Below are positions 18,125 through 28,200 of a stretch of DNA of 39,330 nt, one piece after another. The notes under the pieces were generated by a model. It worked only from the letters and a program-made list of their open reading frames with translations, ran no database searches and had not been told where the DNA came from. Source of the DNA: Prevotella sp. (GTDB lineage: Bacteria > Bacteroidota > Bacteroidia > Bacteroidales > Bacteroidaceae); contig JALERP010000139.1 in NCBI GenBank assembly GCA_022764085.1, positions 1 through 39,330 on the forward strand. The letters run 5' to 3'. Positions within the stretch are counted from its first letter, which is position 1. Every line of letters begins with the position of its first letter. The position numbers were made by a program, and so were the translations under genes.

Positions 18125-20836
18125 TTACCTCCTTCTCGCTTTAGATTTAGCCATTTCTTGTCTCCACGGAGTCTTCTGGCTTGACGTATAGAACAACGGG
18201 CCGTCTATCTGATGTACCAGCACATCGGCAGTGGTATAGATGGACTTGTTGAAGAGTGAACCTGAAATCCAGTATTCACGGCAGATATTGTTATACAATC
18301 CGTCCTTCTTCACTACGCTGCGCGTGTCGCCTAAAAGGTCCTTCACTGTAAGGCTCTTGTTTGCCATATCTACCTCAAGACTGTAGAATCGGTTGGTCTC
18401 GGTATTGAGCATCATCGACTCATAGTTGTTCTTTGTGATGGCAATTCCTTCCGAGTCGGTATCGGGAGCACCATTTACTGCCACCGAGTTGTCCTGGATA
18501 TGATACTTCACGAAGTCAAGGATGCGATTTGATATCATGGTGCATGCTGCCTTGGCTGCGGCCCTTTCTTCTTCTGTAGAACCGTGCTCTGAAATCTCAT
18601 ACTGTGCGTCGTAGTCTTCCCAAGTGGGCAGCACGCCGTCGTTGATGAGCTTCCGTATCGACTCGTTGGTTGGGACATAAACAGTATAGTTATATGCACC
18701 GAAGAGGCGGATATTACTGTTGGTAGCTGAGTTGACACAGTTATACTTCACATTGTTGAGCGTGATTGTGCTCAACAACAGATGGTCGTCGGCTGGAAGG
18801 TTCTCCGAACCGCTCAGCAACTTGAGGAACTCGGAATATTCTTCCTTCTCGTTAAGAATCTGATATACAGACCTGGTGGCGGCCATCGGGAACTGCTCGT
18901 TGAATCGGTATGACTTACCGTTACCAGTGGTTGACATGTCGTAAATGGAGTCAACCTTTGCAATGGCGTTGTTCTCCAACTGCCATCCACCCTTTACAAT
19001 CATCTGGTTGCTCTTTCCGGCATTCTCAATCTTCACAGTAGTACCGTTTTTCGACTTGAAGTAGCTATAGTCGTTCTCTACGCTACCCACAATAATCATT
19101 TGGTTGACTATGTCTCTCAGACGGTTTTTCACGATTGCGTCAGCCACGTTTTCCTGTGCCCTGTTGCCCATTACTATCTCTCCGTTCTCACCGAGTGTAT
19201 AGTAATATCGTGAAGCCTTAACCTTTCTTTCGAGATTATCATAGTAGAACATCAGGAGCGACATCTGTGCATCGCCCACAGAACAGGGGTCGAGATAGCA
19301 CAACATGGCATTGTTGGTTGGCAACATAAGACTGTAGTATGAGTCCATTGAATTAAGATATGGCGTGAACTCCAACTCGTCGATTGCCCAATATATGACA
19401 CTCATTACGTCCTGATGGATAAGTGCGGGGAACGAAACGCTCGAATACTCCATTGGGGCGAACACGCGGTTGGTTAGATAAACCACACCGTTACAACCCA
19501 TGAAGCAACTATCTACATCGGCGGTAGTAACACCCATCGACACCTTTGCGTCGTTAACGATAGACGAGAACTTCGATGGCAATGCCTCGGTGAACGTACC
19601 GAGCATGTTTACACGCAAGAGTTTTGAAAGCACGAGGTCGGGCACATTGTCCCATGTACCGTACTTGTCCTTGAGCACCTTACCGTCGGCGTTCCACCAC
19701 TTGTCGAGAGCCTCGTTGCTCGGAACAAGCATGACACCGGCATCATAGTGAAGGTCGTAACCACTGGTGTTCTCATACATGTACTGATTCCATCCCGGGT
19801 CAAAGGTGAGCTTTGCAGGCACCTTTACCGGCACTGGGTTGCCGCTTGTCACGGGATAATATTCCGCATTCATACCGTCCTTACGGGTATCGGCGAAGTA
19901 GCGCAGTGTAAACACTGAATCGACACTCTGATTGTAGAGACGGTTGTACTCCTGTGTCTTGTAGTAGTCATAGTAAGGCGCACTGAAACGGTCAACCAGA
20001 TGCGACCACATTGACGTATTGGAATGCTGACGAAGGATTTCAGCCATATTGGGGAATCCCTCAACCACTCCATCCATCTTCTGAATATAACCGTTCTTAC
20101 AGGTAAGGTCTCTCTCAACCACCTTTCTTCCTGCCACGTAAGCGTCGTTGACAGAGGTGGCCACACCATTGGTGAGGATAGTGATGTCCTCGTCGGTGAA
20201 CGCCTGCTTGCGCATGAAGGCGGGAAGGAAATGAATCATCGGGGCCGACAGTCCGGCTGTCGAACCGTTGCTCATCATTCTACCGTCCTTGAAGAGGATG
20301 ATGTCCTTCTTGTTTTCCTTGTACCATGCCCATGCCGGAAGAGTGCCGTTCATGTCCTCGTGCTTCATCACATATACTGAGTCGAAGACACTCGTTGAGT
20401 TGGGACGTCTCATGGCGAGACCCGTCTCTGGTGGGTCGGCACTAACGTTAGACATCAGCTCTATCAGATAGGCATTGTTAATCATGGAGTTGTTCAACAG
20501 GTCTTTTTTCTGAGCTAAGGTGAGCTTGTCATACGACCTTACTCCCCACTTGTTTGTCTTGAACCACTCATCGAATGCAGCGTCGGTGGCTGCAAATAAT
20601 GTAACTGAACCGGTTCGGCTCATCTGATCATGCAGTCCCAGGTCGTCAATAAGCCTGGTTGTCACCGTATAGTTGCCGTCTTTCTGCAACTCCTCATAAA
20701 TGGAGTTACCCAACCATGAAGGCTGTCCCGTTAGGGTGTCATCCTGACATGACTGGAAGGCAACTGACGTGGCCAACATCAGACCGATTGCAAGTGTGGG
20801 CCTATACGATCCCTTTTGGATAAGTTTGCAATTCAT
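18125..20836 (-). CDS. Large FAS1 (fasciclin) lipoprotein with four FAS1-like modules
   Basis: 903 aa with a lipoprotein signal ending VAFQSC (Cys30). Four successive FAS1-like modules can be picked out by their conserved strand: 'TLFAATDAAFDEWF' (79-92), 'GVMLVPSNEALDKWW' (near 365), 'SLMLPTNNAMLCYL' (near 502) and 'TVYVPTNESIRKLI' (near 720). The first ends with 'NGYIQKMDGVV' and the last with 'YTTADVLVHQIDGPL', the usual FAS1 terminal strand. It lies 20 bp after the GH51/GH43 gene and 3 bp before SusC pair 2, the place where a transporter accessory protein would be expected. The Arg-rich C-terminus supplies the ribosome-binding site of the SusC gene. A surface scaffold or glycan-binding role is inferred; no catalytic motif is visible. 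Confidence 0.85.
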   Translation of the reverse strand: MNCKLIQKGSYRPTLAIGLMLATSVAFQSCQDDTLTGQPSWLGNSIYEELQKDGNYTVTTRLIDDLGLHDQMSRTGSVTLFAATDAAFDEWFKTNKWGVRSYDKLTLAQKKDLLNNSMINNAYLIELMSNVSADPPETGLAMRRPNSTSVFDSVYVMKHEDMNGTLPAWAWYKENKKDIILFKDGRMMSNGSTAGLSAPMIHFLPAFMRKQAFTDEDITILTNGVATSVNDAYVAGRKVVERDLTCKNGYIQKMDGVVEGFPNMAEILRQHSNTSMWSHLVDRFSAPYYDYYKTQEYNRLYNQSVDSVFTLRYFADTRKDGMNAEYYPVTSGNPVPVKVPAKLTFDPGWNQYMYENTSGYDLHYDAGVMLVPSNEALDKWWNADGKVLKDKYGTWDNVPDLVLSKLLRVNMLGTFTEALPSKFSSIVNDAKVSMGVTTADVDSCFMGCNGVVYLTNRVFAPMEYSSVSFPALIHQDVMSVIYWAIDELEFTPYLNSMDSYYSLMLPTNNAMLCYLDPCSVGDAQMSLLMFYYDNLERKVKASRYYYTLGENGEIVMGNRAQENVADAIVKNRLRDIVNQMIIVGSVENDYSYFKSKNGTTVKIENAGKSNQMIVKGGWQLENNAIAKVDSIYDMSTTGNGKSYRFNEQFPMAATRSVYQILNEKEEYSEFLKLLSGSENLPADDHLLLSTITLNNVKYNCVNSATNSNIRLFGAYNYTVYVPTNESIRKLINDGVLPTWEDYDAQYEISEHGSTEEERAAAKAACTMISNRILDFVKYHIQDNSVAVNGAPDTDSEGIAITKNNYESMMLNTETNRFYSLEVDMANKSLTVKDLLGDTRSVVKKDGLYNNICREYWISGSLFNKSIYTTADVLVHQIDGPLFYTSSQKTPWRQEMAKSKARRR
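18128..18134 (-). promoter_or_regulatory. Shine-Dalgarno site made from the last codons of the upstream FAS1 gene
   Basis: The minus strand reads AAGGAGG six bases before the SusC ATG at 18121. The same bases are the final Arg codons (AGA AGG AGG) of the FAS1 protein ending SKARRR. It supports the 18121 start and coupling of the two genes. Confidence 0.6.
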
Positions 20837-20856
20837 GTCAATTTAAGTTTTAATTA

Positions 20857-23800
20857 TTATTTTAATTCTTTCTTTCCATTTCTTATTCTTATTCCCTTTG
20901 TCTGGGCATTGTCTTTAATTTCCATACCACCAAGGGTGTATGTTTTTCCACTGCCCTTCATTTCCTCTTTCACACCATCAATACCTGTGGCATTACCAAG
21001 GTATTTCAGGGTGAAATTGTCGAAGCAGCACCAGTCGGAATATACGGAATTGTTATTCTCTATACCTATTTTTATATTGCCCGGCTCAGCAAGTTTCACC
21101 TTTAGGGTCAGTTTGTAATAGCCGTAGGTATTGAATGCCTCGTTGGCTGCCTGCACATTATCGGGATAGGTATAAGGACTCACACCGTATCTGTCGGCAC
21201 TCTCGTCGTAGAGACTCATCACGGACACCGACTCGCCGTTGGCGAAGAACACTGCGTTAAGCTGCTCTGTTCCGTCGGCCACCGCGTTGAGGGCATTGTC
21301 TATCGCACCGTATCTGTAGAAGCTCTGTACTCCCACTTCATACTCACCCTCAGGCAGGTTTTCCACTGTCTGGTAGAACGAGAACCAAGTGTTCCAGTAT
21401 TCTGCCACATAACCGTTTGCCTGGGTGAAGTTGCCGGATGTTGTCCATCCCTCACTTCCCTTGCTGAAGTCGGGATTGACCATCAAGGCGGTCATATCCA
21501 CTGACTTACCAGCCTCTGCCATTTCAGTGATAAAGTCCTTATAGATTGACTCACAACCTGAGAGTGCCACGAGGGCATCGTTCATGGCCTTGGCGTTCTC
21601 TGCAAATGTCGTGCTGTTGTTAAGGGCATTGTAGGCAGTTTCAAGTGCCTTGCCTATTGTTTCCGACTTGCAGGCCTTATAGTAACTTTCCACTGTGGGC
21701 AGCAAGGTCTTCACCTGTTCCCATGTTCTCAGATAATCATATTCGGCGGATGTTATCTTGAGTATGCAACCGTGTTGGGCGGCAACGGAACCGCTGATAA
21801 GTGCGGGTGCACTCACGTTGAGTCCCTGCTCGTCCATGTCGCGCATCTTATAGCCATAACCTGCACCGGAGTAATTGATATATGCGAGCTTCCACTTGTC
21901 GCTGCCTATGAGTCGCCACTGGGTGGGAGCCTCGACTGCCTGGTTGTTGTCGCCCACATGGAAGTCGGGAGTTATAGTCCACTGGCATGTTCCTGTTGTC
22001 TCGCCTGCCCTCGGGATGAGGTGTGTGGCTGTGGCACGGTCGAAGCCCGAAGTCTTCTCGCATTTGTAAATCATTACATACTGCTTGTCAACCGCATTCC
22101 AGACTATGTCGGCATCTATGATGTCATAACCGGGGTCGAAGTAAAGCTGCGGACGGGTGAGTATGTTCAGATCCTTATCTACCACGGAATAGTAGATGCG
22201 GTGACGGTCGGGGAAGCCAACACTATAATATACCACGAAGTTTCCGCTCTCGTTGTCATATATAATCTGAGGTGCCCATGCGGCAGTCATCTGCTCGGCA
22301 GTGATACCTCCGAGAGCCTCAAGGTTCTCAGGTGTCTCAAGGTCAATCTTCACGTTCTTTGTCCAGTGGACAAGGTCGGGCGAGAGCATCAGAACCATAA
22401 CATGGTTGCTTGTCCATCCCAACCTTGATGTCATGTCAGTACCGGCGAACATGAAGTTGCCGTCGGGCATTCTTGTGATGAAGGCATCACGCATACCGCC
22501 GGTGACGGTATTCGCCTTTGTGTCAAATACCTCCGCACCGTTGAACATGTCGTTCCAGCTCTGTCCATGCTGGCTAAGGGCATAGTTGGTATATTCACCA
22601 TTGCGGTTCATGTGGGCATAGAGATAGCCTGACATTCCTGCGTCTTCCTTCTCGTATTCTTCGTATGTTGTCTTTACTTCCTTGCCAATCTCCTTTGCTC
22701 CAAGACGGAAGATATTCAATGAATATGCGGGTATGTCCAATGTGACGTGTGTTTCATCCGTAACATTTACAATCTCACCCTCTGACGGCTTGACGTTGAA
22801 CGGATGTTCCATAGTGTTCTCGTCAGTACCGTTGGCTGACGCAAGTCTTACTACCGTTCCGTTGCCTATCTTCATGTTAAGCGTGTTCAGGTCGATAGTC
22901 TGGGCAGTTGCATGGGGATTGACCACCTTGACAATCAGTTCACCGTTGGTCTCGTCAATCTGCACACTCTGATAAACACCGCGGGCACCGGAAGCTTCGG
23001 GCAGGTTGAACTCATGACATACGTTGTTGTCGAGCAGACAAGTGACCTTGCCATTCTCCACCCTAATCTCCACGTCATACCAGCGGTTGCTTGCCACACT
23101 GCCACCGACTGAGGCATAAGTGGCCTTCTGTCCGTTAGTACATATCTCCACTGCATGCTGGGTATTACCCCATCCGCCTATGTTCCACCATGCGTAGTTG
23201 TTCGTATCCTGATAGTTGAACATTATGAGGAATCCCTCGTCGCCAGAGATTTTCTTTGCGCGCACCTTATATATATAATTACCTGTGGCTGCCACGTTCA
23301 GCACAGCAGTGCAGTTGGTGCCGGTAGATGTCTGCTTGAGGAAACCGTTCGTCACGCTCCAGTTTCCTTCTCCCTTTGTCCATTGCGAGATGTCGCCACT
23401 GAAATCGTCGGAGGCAATGGTATTACCTTTTATATCGGTCAATGAGGCGTTGTCAAACTGTGCCACCGTACCCCATGTGCCTACTCCTACCTTTTCCTCG
23501 CCATTGCCTTTAATCATGTTTCCGCTCTCAGTCCACAGGAGGTTCTGTTCACCGAGATGCACATTCATAAGTTTCTGCACATAATATGAAGGGGTAACGA
23601 AGTTGTCTGCGGCGTTGAAGTGAATCATGTCATACGCCCAGCAGGGGTCTTGCTCGTGCATGAAGATGGGTGCGAAGGATGCCAACTGGCACACGTCGCT
23701 ATTGCGCTCCATACCAAGCATATACACAGCCTCGCCAAGAGCACTGTTCATATTGCCGTATCTGCCGTAGTTGCCTCCGTTGGCGGCATATTCTCCGTTA

Positions 23801-25119
23801 TAAACAGGGATAGTGCGTGGATAGTTATCATACTTGTTGTAGTTGTCGCGCATCCACATGAAGTTGCGGTAGTAATGCTCGTCAACCATCTCCACGGGAT
23901 ATTCGTTGCCCCATGCGGGATTGTCCGTACCCCATGCCTCCACGTTGCCGATAGTGATTATCTCGGGATATTTGGCCTTGATGGCATCATAAAAGAGCTT
24001 GTATCTCTCTGCATAGTCAGAATGCAGGCCTGCCTGATAGTTCTCGTTTCCTATCTCAAGGAATTTAAGGTTGTACGGAGCAGCATGTCCGTTGGCTATA
24101 CGCTTGGCTCCCCACTCTGTTGTCTCGTCACCGTTGGCATATTCTATGGCATCGAGAACATCCTGAATCAGTATCTCTGTGGAATCTTTTGAAAGCGCAA
24201 AGCCGTGACCCACTCCAATGTTAACCACGAACATCGGCGCGGCTCCGAGGTCCTCGCACATCTGAAGATACTCGTCATATCCGAGACCATCTGACGACCA
24301 ATAATGCCAATTCTGGTTGTAGTGTCCTGGACGCTCCTCAATCTTTCCTATAGTCTTCTTCCACTGGAAGGCATTACCATAGCTGCCCTCTCCCTCCACA
24401 TAACATCCACCGGGGAAACGGAGGAACGACGGCTTGGTGTCAGCCAGTAGCTGAGCCAAGTCGGGACGCAGTCCGTTGGGACGGTCCTTCCATGTCTTGG
24501 GAAACAATGACACGACATCAAACGTCAGACGGCCATTGCTGCCCGTGAGCAGTAGTAGCTGTCCTTTCTTGTCGGAATCTGTCGCCGTGATTTTTGCCGT
24601 GAGCTTGCTCCACTTGGAGTCGCTAATCTCACCTTCGAGTGTTGCCTCACCGAGCACCTTTGTATTGGCTGCGTTGCGTAGCTGGGCCTTGATTTTGTTT
24701 GAAAATACATTATCCCCCTTTACCCATAGAGACAATGTATAGGTTTCATCCTTCTGGATGTTCATTCCCCAATAGCCTGTGTTTGAGATTCCTTTTAGTT
24801 TGGAATCAGAAGCACCTGATATTCTAACCTGCAATGCGTGATGCTGGGCATCGTTAAGCATGTCGTCGGTGACAAGACTTATTATAGAACCGTTGAATGA
24901 CTTCCATGATGCAGTGCCGTCCTCAAACGAGCGGTTGCTCACTAGTTCTGCATACAGACCACCGTCGCCTGCATGATTGATTTCCTCAAAAAACAAGCCA
25001 TACTGATACTGGCTAATCATCGGACCGCGCTTGGATGCATCGACCGTCATTTTCACTTGCGCCTGTGCGCTACTGAATGTTACACCCAACAACAATGCAG
25101 TTAGAAAAATATTCTTCAT
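20857..25119 (-). CDS. Secreted GH51 alpha-L-arabinofuranosidase fused to a GH43-family domain
   Basis: 1420 aa with a signal peptide (FSSAQA, about 1-20). The N-terminal part is GH51: 'YGLFFEEINHAGDGGLYAELV' (about 40-60), an inserted CBM4_9-like sandwich (about 75-210), 'FLRFPGGCYVEG' near 233, acid/base Glu in 'EIGNENYQ' near 355 and nucleophile Glu in 'YNGEYAAN' near 437. A LamG/DUF1080-like lectin domain (about 575-720) interrupts the GH51 C-terminal sandwich, which resumes to ~820. A five-blade GH43-like domain follows (about 830-1130): base Asp in 'GGMRDAFITR' near 871, 'WAPQIIYD', 'DADIVW' near 1002 and acid Glu in 'VEAPTQWRL' near 1063. The C-terminal module (1212-1375) matches those of the neighbouring 1184-aa protein, and a sorting tail ends it. 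First gene of the long operon. It probably removes arabinofuranose side chains; the GH43 specificity is open. Confidence 0.9.
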   Translation of the reverse strand: MKNIFLTALLLGVTFSSAQAQVKMTVDASKRGPMISQYQYGLFFEEINHAGDGGLYAELVSNRSFEDGTASWKSFNGSIISLVTDDMLNDAQHHALQVRISGASDSKLKGISNTGYWGMNIQKDETYTLSLWVKGDNVFSNKIKAQLRNAANTKVLGEATLEGEISDSKWSKLTAKITATDSDKKGQLLLLTGSNGRLTFDVVSLFPKTWKDRPNGLRPDLAQLLADTKPSFLRFPGGCYVEGEGSYGNAFQWKKTIGKIEERPGHYNQNWHYWSSDGLGYDEYLQMCEDLGAAPMFVVNIGVGHGFALSKDSTEILIQDVLDAIEYANGDETTEWGAKRIANGHAAPYNLKFLEIGNENYQAGLHSDYAERYKLFYDAIKAKYPEIITIGNVEAWGTDNPAWGNEYPVEMVDEHYYRNFMWMRDNYNKYDNYPRTIPVYNGEYAANGGNYGRYGNMNSALGEAVYMLGMERNSDVCQLASFAPIFMHEQDPCWAYDMIHFNAADNFVTPSYYVQKLMNVHLGEQNLLWTESGNMIKGNGEEKVGVGTWGTVAQFDNASLTDIKGNTIASDDFSGDISQWTKGEGNWSVTNGFLKQTSTGTNCTAVLNVAATGNYIYKVRAKKISGDEGFLIMFNYQDTNNYAWWNIGGWGNTQHAVEICTNGQKATYASVGGSVASNRWYDVEIRVENGKVTCLLDNNVCHEFNLPEASGARGVYQSVQIDETNGELIVKVVNPHATAQTIDLNTLNMKIGNGTVVRLASANGTDENTMEHPFNVKPSEGEIVNVTDETHVTLDIPAYSLNIFRLGAKEIGKEVKTTYEEYEKEDAGMSGYLYAHMNRNGEYTNYALSQHGQSWNDMFNGAEVFDTKANTVTGGMRDAFITRMPDGNFMFAGTDMTSRLGWTSNHVMVLMLSPDLVHWTKNVKIDLETPENLEALGGITAEQMTAAWAPQIIYDNESGNFVVYYSVGFPDRHRIYYSVVDKDLNILTRPQLYFDPGYDIIDADIVWNAVDKQYVMIYKCEKTSGFDRATATHLIPRAGETTGTCQWTITPDFHVGDNNQAVEAPTQWRLIGSDKWKLAYINYSGAGYGYKMRDMDEQGLNVSAPALISGSVAAQHGCILKITSAEYDYLRTWEQVKTLLPTVESYYKACKSETIGKALETAYNALNNSTTFAENAKAMNDALVALSGCESIYKDFITEMAEAGKSVDMTALMVNPDFSKGSEGWTTSGNFTQANGYVAEYWNTWFSFYQTVENLPEGEYEVGVQSFYRYGAIDNALNAVADGTEQLNAVFFANGESVSVMSLYDESADRYGVSPYTYPDNVQAANEAFNTYGYYKLTLKVKLAEPGNIKIGIENNNSVYSDWCCFDNFTLKYLGNATGIDGVKEEMKGSGKTYTLGGMEIKDNAQTKGIRIRNGKKELK

Positions 25120-25161
25120 AGTGTTTGACTATTGATAAGAGGAATGTAATGATTAGTAATT

Positions 25162-25207
25162 AGAAAAATTGCAAGCGGGAGGCAGACTGCTTTAATCTGC
25201 CTCCTGC
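25162..25207 (-). terminator. Intrinsic terminator after the 1184-aa gene
   Basis: GCGGGAGGCAGA (25175-25186) and TCTGCCTCCTGC (25196-25207) form a 12-bp stem with one G-T wobble around a nine-base loop. In the minus direction it is followed by AATTTTTCTAATT. It lies 31 bp after the stop at 25238 and before the GH51/GH43 gene, so it should lower expression of the downstream operon relative to the 1184-aa gene. Confidence 0.8.
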
Positions 25208-25237
25208 TTTATTATTTAGTTCAAGAACTCAAAGGTA

Positions 25238-28200
25238 TTACTTAATGTTTACCTTGCTGAACTTAACGGCACCGTCCTTAGATGTCATCTTAACGATGTT
25301 AACACCCTTAGAGAAGCCCTTGGTCTTCATACCGTTGACATTGTAGATCTCAACCTTTGCAGGCTCTGCTACCTCAACGCCCTCAACACCAGTGCCGATG
25401 TTGCTGTTCTCGCCATAGTATGTGAGTGTCCAGTTGTCGAGGATTACCCAGTTATTATTAACAACGTCCTCCTCTGCAAGCTTGATACCGATGGTTAGCT
25501 CGTTGTCAACAACCTTGACGATTACGTCGTTCTTGTAAGCGTCGAGAGCCTGGAAGTAGAGGTTGGCAGATACCATATCGTTAGGAACATAGAGTTCTGT
25601 ACCTTCGATATTTGAGGTACCGCCAAAACCGTTGTCCTCGCATGCACCTGATGACAGGAGAGCTACAGAAGTCTGGTTGGTCTCTGCACCTGAAGTTGCA
25701 TACAGATATGCGTTACCCTGAGTGTTGGGATCCTCTGAGTACTTAGCCCAGTCCTCTGCTGTGCTACCGAAGCGATAGAATGCGTTGACACTCACCTTAT
25801 AAGTACCGTTAGGCAGACCAACGATAGTCTGGTTGAGGTCGAATGCCTTGCCGAAGAACTCAATGAGCAATGCTGACTTCTGACTGTCGTCATTACCGAA
25901 GCTGTAACCGTCAGCGTTCCAGCCATCGATAGAGTTTGCACCTTCCTTCTCGAAGTTTGGAGTCTGGATGAGAGTAGTCAAGTCAACAGGATTATCGTCT
26001 GAAGCGTTCTCAGCATCAGCAGGAATACCAAGTTTGATAATCATCTTGTCAATTGCGGCGATATAAGCCTCAGCATCCTCATTGTTAAGAGTGTTGTTCT
26101 CTATACCATTATTAATCTCAGTGAAGAGATTGGCTGCCTCAGACTTAACCACCTCTGTTGCAGCTGAGTTCAGCCATGCAAGGTTGAGGTCTTCGTTCTT
26201 CTGGACGAGTTTTGTGAACAGAGAAGCTGACTCAATGAGAGAGTTCTTAGCGTCGATGATTTTGCAGAGCGAAGTGAACATTGCCTTACCGTCATTAGAA
26301 GAAATGGCTGCATTAGCACCATCAAGAATGATATTGGCAGCCTCCAATGTTGACTTACCAACTCTATTGGCACTGTTGATAGCTTCCTGCATAGAGACGA
26401 TAGCATCAGAGAGCAACGGCTGTACTATCTCAGCCTTTGTGCCCTGGAATACCATCTTGAAGTTGTCCCAGATAGCCCAGCTGTCACCAAGCTGGTTGGT
26501 TGCACCCTTGACACCAATGCGGAGAACATCACCTGCATTTGCAACTACACCGAATGAGGTGGCTACGTACATGCCATTTGCGAATGCCTCACTACCGGTT
26601 GTCATATCATTAGGATACCAGTACTCATTATTCGGATCAACGTAAGTTCCACCTGTGTAAAGTTCACCATTAGCAACAGGCTCGTCGAATACGCTCTTGA
26701 AGTGAGCATTGTTGTTGTTTACATAAATGTTCACAGCGTCATTAGGAGCAGTTCCATTCTGATAAGCCTCGTATGCTGTGGCACCACGTCCGTAGCGATA
26801 GAATCCCTGAACAGAAATTTCATATACACCTATAGGAGCGTCAGCTACTTCCTGATAAATATCAAACTTGCTATTGTTCCAAGCCTCAAAGCATTTATTT
26901 GTACTGGTACCACCGTATGCAACATTACCGCCATTTGCCTTCTCAACAATCCAGCCCTTGTTAGCTGTCTCAAAGTCAGCGTTTACAAGATACTTGTCAG
27001 TAACGTCTGTACCTTCCTTGATACCGTTCTTGATAGCATTATCGTACATAGTCTTTACCTTCTCTATCTCAGCATATACTTCCTCTGTAGAAAGAGCCAG
27101 GTCGCCGATAATGCCCTCAGAGTCAAGGTCTATATAGTCAGCCAAGTCATCCTTATCCGAACCGCTAATTTGTTCATCATTAGCTATGACGGCAGCCTTG
27201 TCAAGGATGTCCTTATATTCCTTCCATGCAGCGATGTTAGCATCCACCTTGGCAACTTCCTCGTTGATGGTATTGATAGCGGCGAGAACGTCAGCCTTGC
27301 TGTTGGCGATTGTCAATCCGGCAATAGCATCGTTGTAAGCGTCGATAACACCATTGGTTACGAGAACATCCTCAGAAAGACCTGAATAGTCCTTAGCTGC
27401 CTTCTTGGCCTCGTCAAGCCACATTGTGTAAGCGTCAGCTCCGTTGCCATAGTATGTCAGACCCCAATTGTCATAGAGTACCCAGTTACCGTCAGGAGTG
27501 TCAGAGTTGTCCTTCATCATACCGATGGTCATGTCGCCATCCTCTGTTGCGAAGAACACCTTATTATTATATTTACCCAAGTTGAAGTACTCCTCAGCTG
27601 TCTGCATGTTGTTGGGGATATAATAAACAGTACCGTCAGCGGCGGTTACATTTGACTCATTCATGCCAAGAGGTTCGGTGAGTGCCTCAGAGAACGGATT
27701 GACGATGTCAACCTGTACCTTTTCGCCATCAGCCTCGGCATAGAGCTTTGCGTCATACTGAGTCATGTTGATATAGTTCTCATAAGCTACATTGGAAAAG
27801 CCTGAACGATAGAAAGCCTGAACATTCAGAGCATATACACCCTTAGGAGCGCCAGTGATGTTCTGATATGTGTTGAACTTCTTCTTATAGAACTCTGCGT
27901 CAGTCCAAGACTGGAATGCAGGAGCATCACCACTCCAACCTGTGTTGTTATTGCTGTCATAGCTTGGATTGACAATCAGAGAGGTCTTGTCAACAGGATT
28001 AGCTGCTGTAACATTTCCTTCCTCTGCTGCTGCGAGTTTCTCCTTAACAGAAGCAATGGCCTCATTAATTGTATCTACAGAAGAAGACTCGTCGAGATAA
28101 ACCTTTTCCTCAGCTGAAACATCGATACCGCCAGCCTTGGCCTCGTCAATTACCTCTTTAAGATTCTGTGCAGCTCTGTATGAGGTAAGCAAAGCATTGT

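Larger units (their letters stand above)
405..25119 (-). other. Predicted eight-gene PUL operon (GH51/GH43 - FAS1 - susC - susD - FAS1 - FAS1 - susC - susD - GH)
   Basis: Eight minus-strand genes follow each other with gaps of about 20, 3, 12, 19, 27, 32, 24 and 20 bp and no terminator-like hairpin noticed between them. The two FAS1 genes sit exactly between the two SusC/SusD pairs. The 1184-aa gene just upstream is separated by an intrinsic terminator at 25162-25207, so the operon is either transcribed by read-through from the promoter at 28840 or from a promoter I could not recognise in 25120-25161. Co-transcription is inferred from spacing and strand only. Confidence 0.75.

Noticed and set aside
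25120-25161. Promoter for the GH51/GH43 operon
   Set aside because: No TAnnTTTG or close variant and no operator half-site (CCCC-type) is visible in this stretch.
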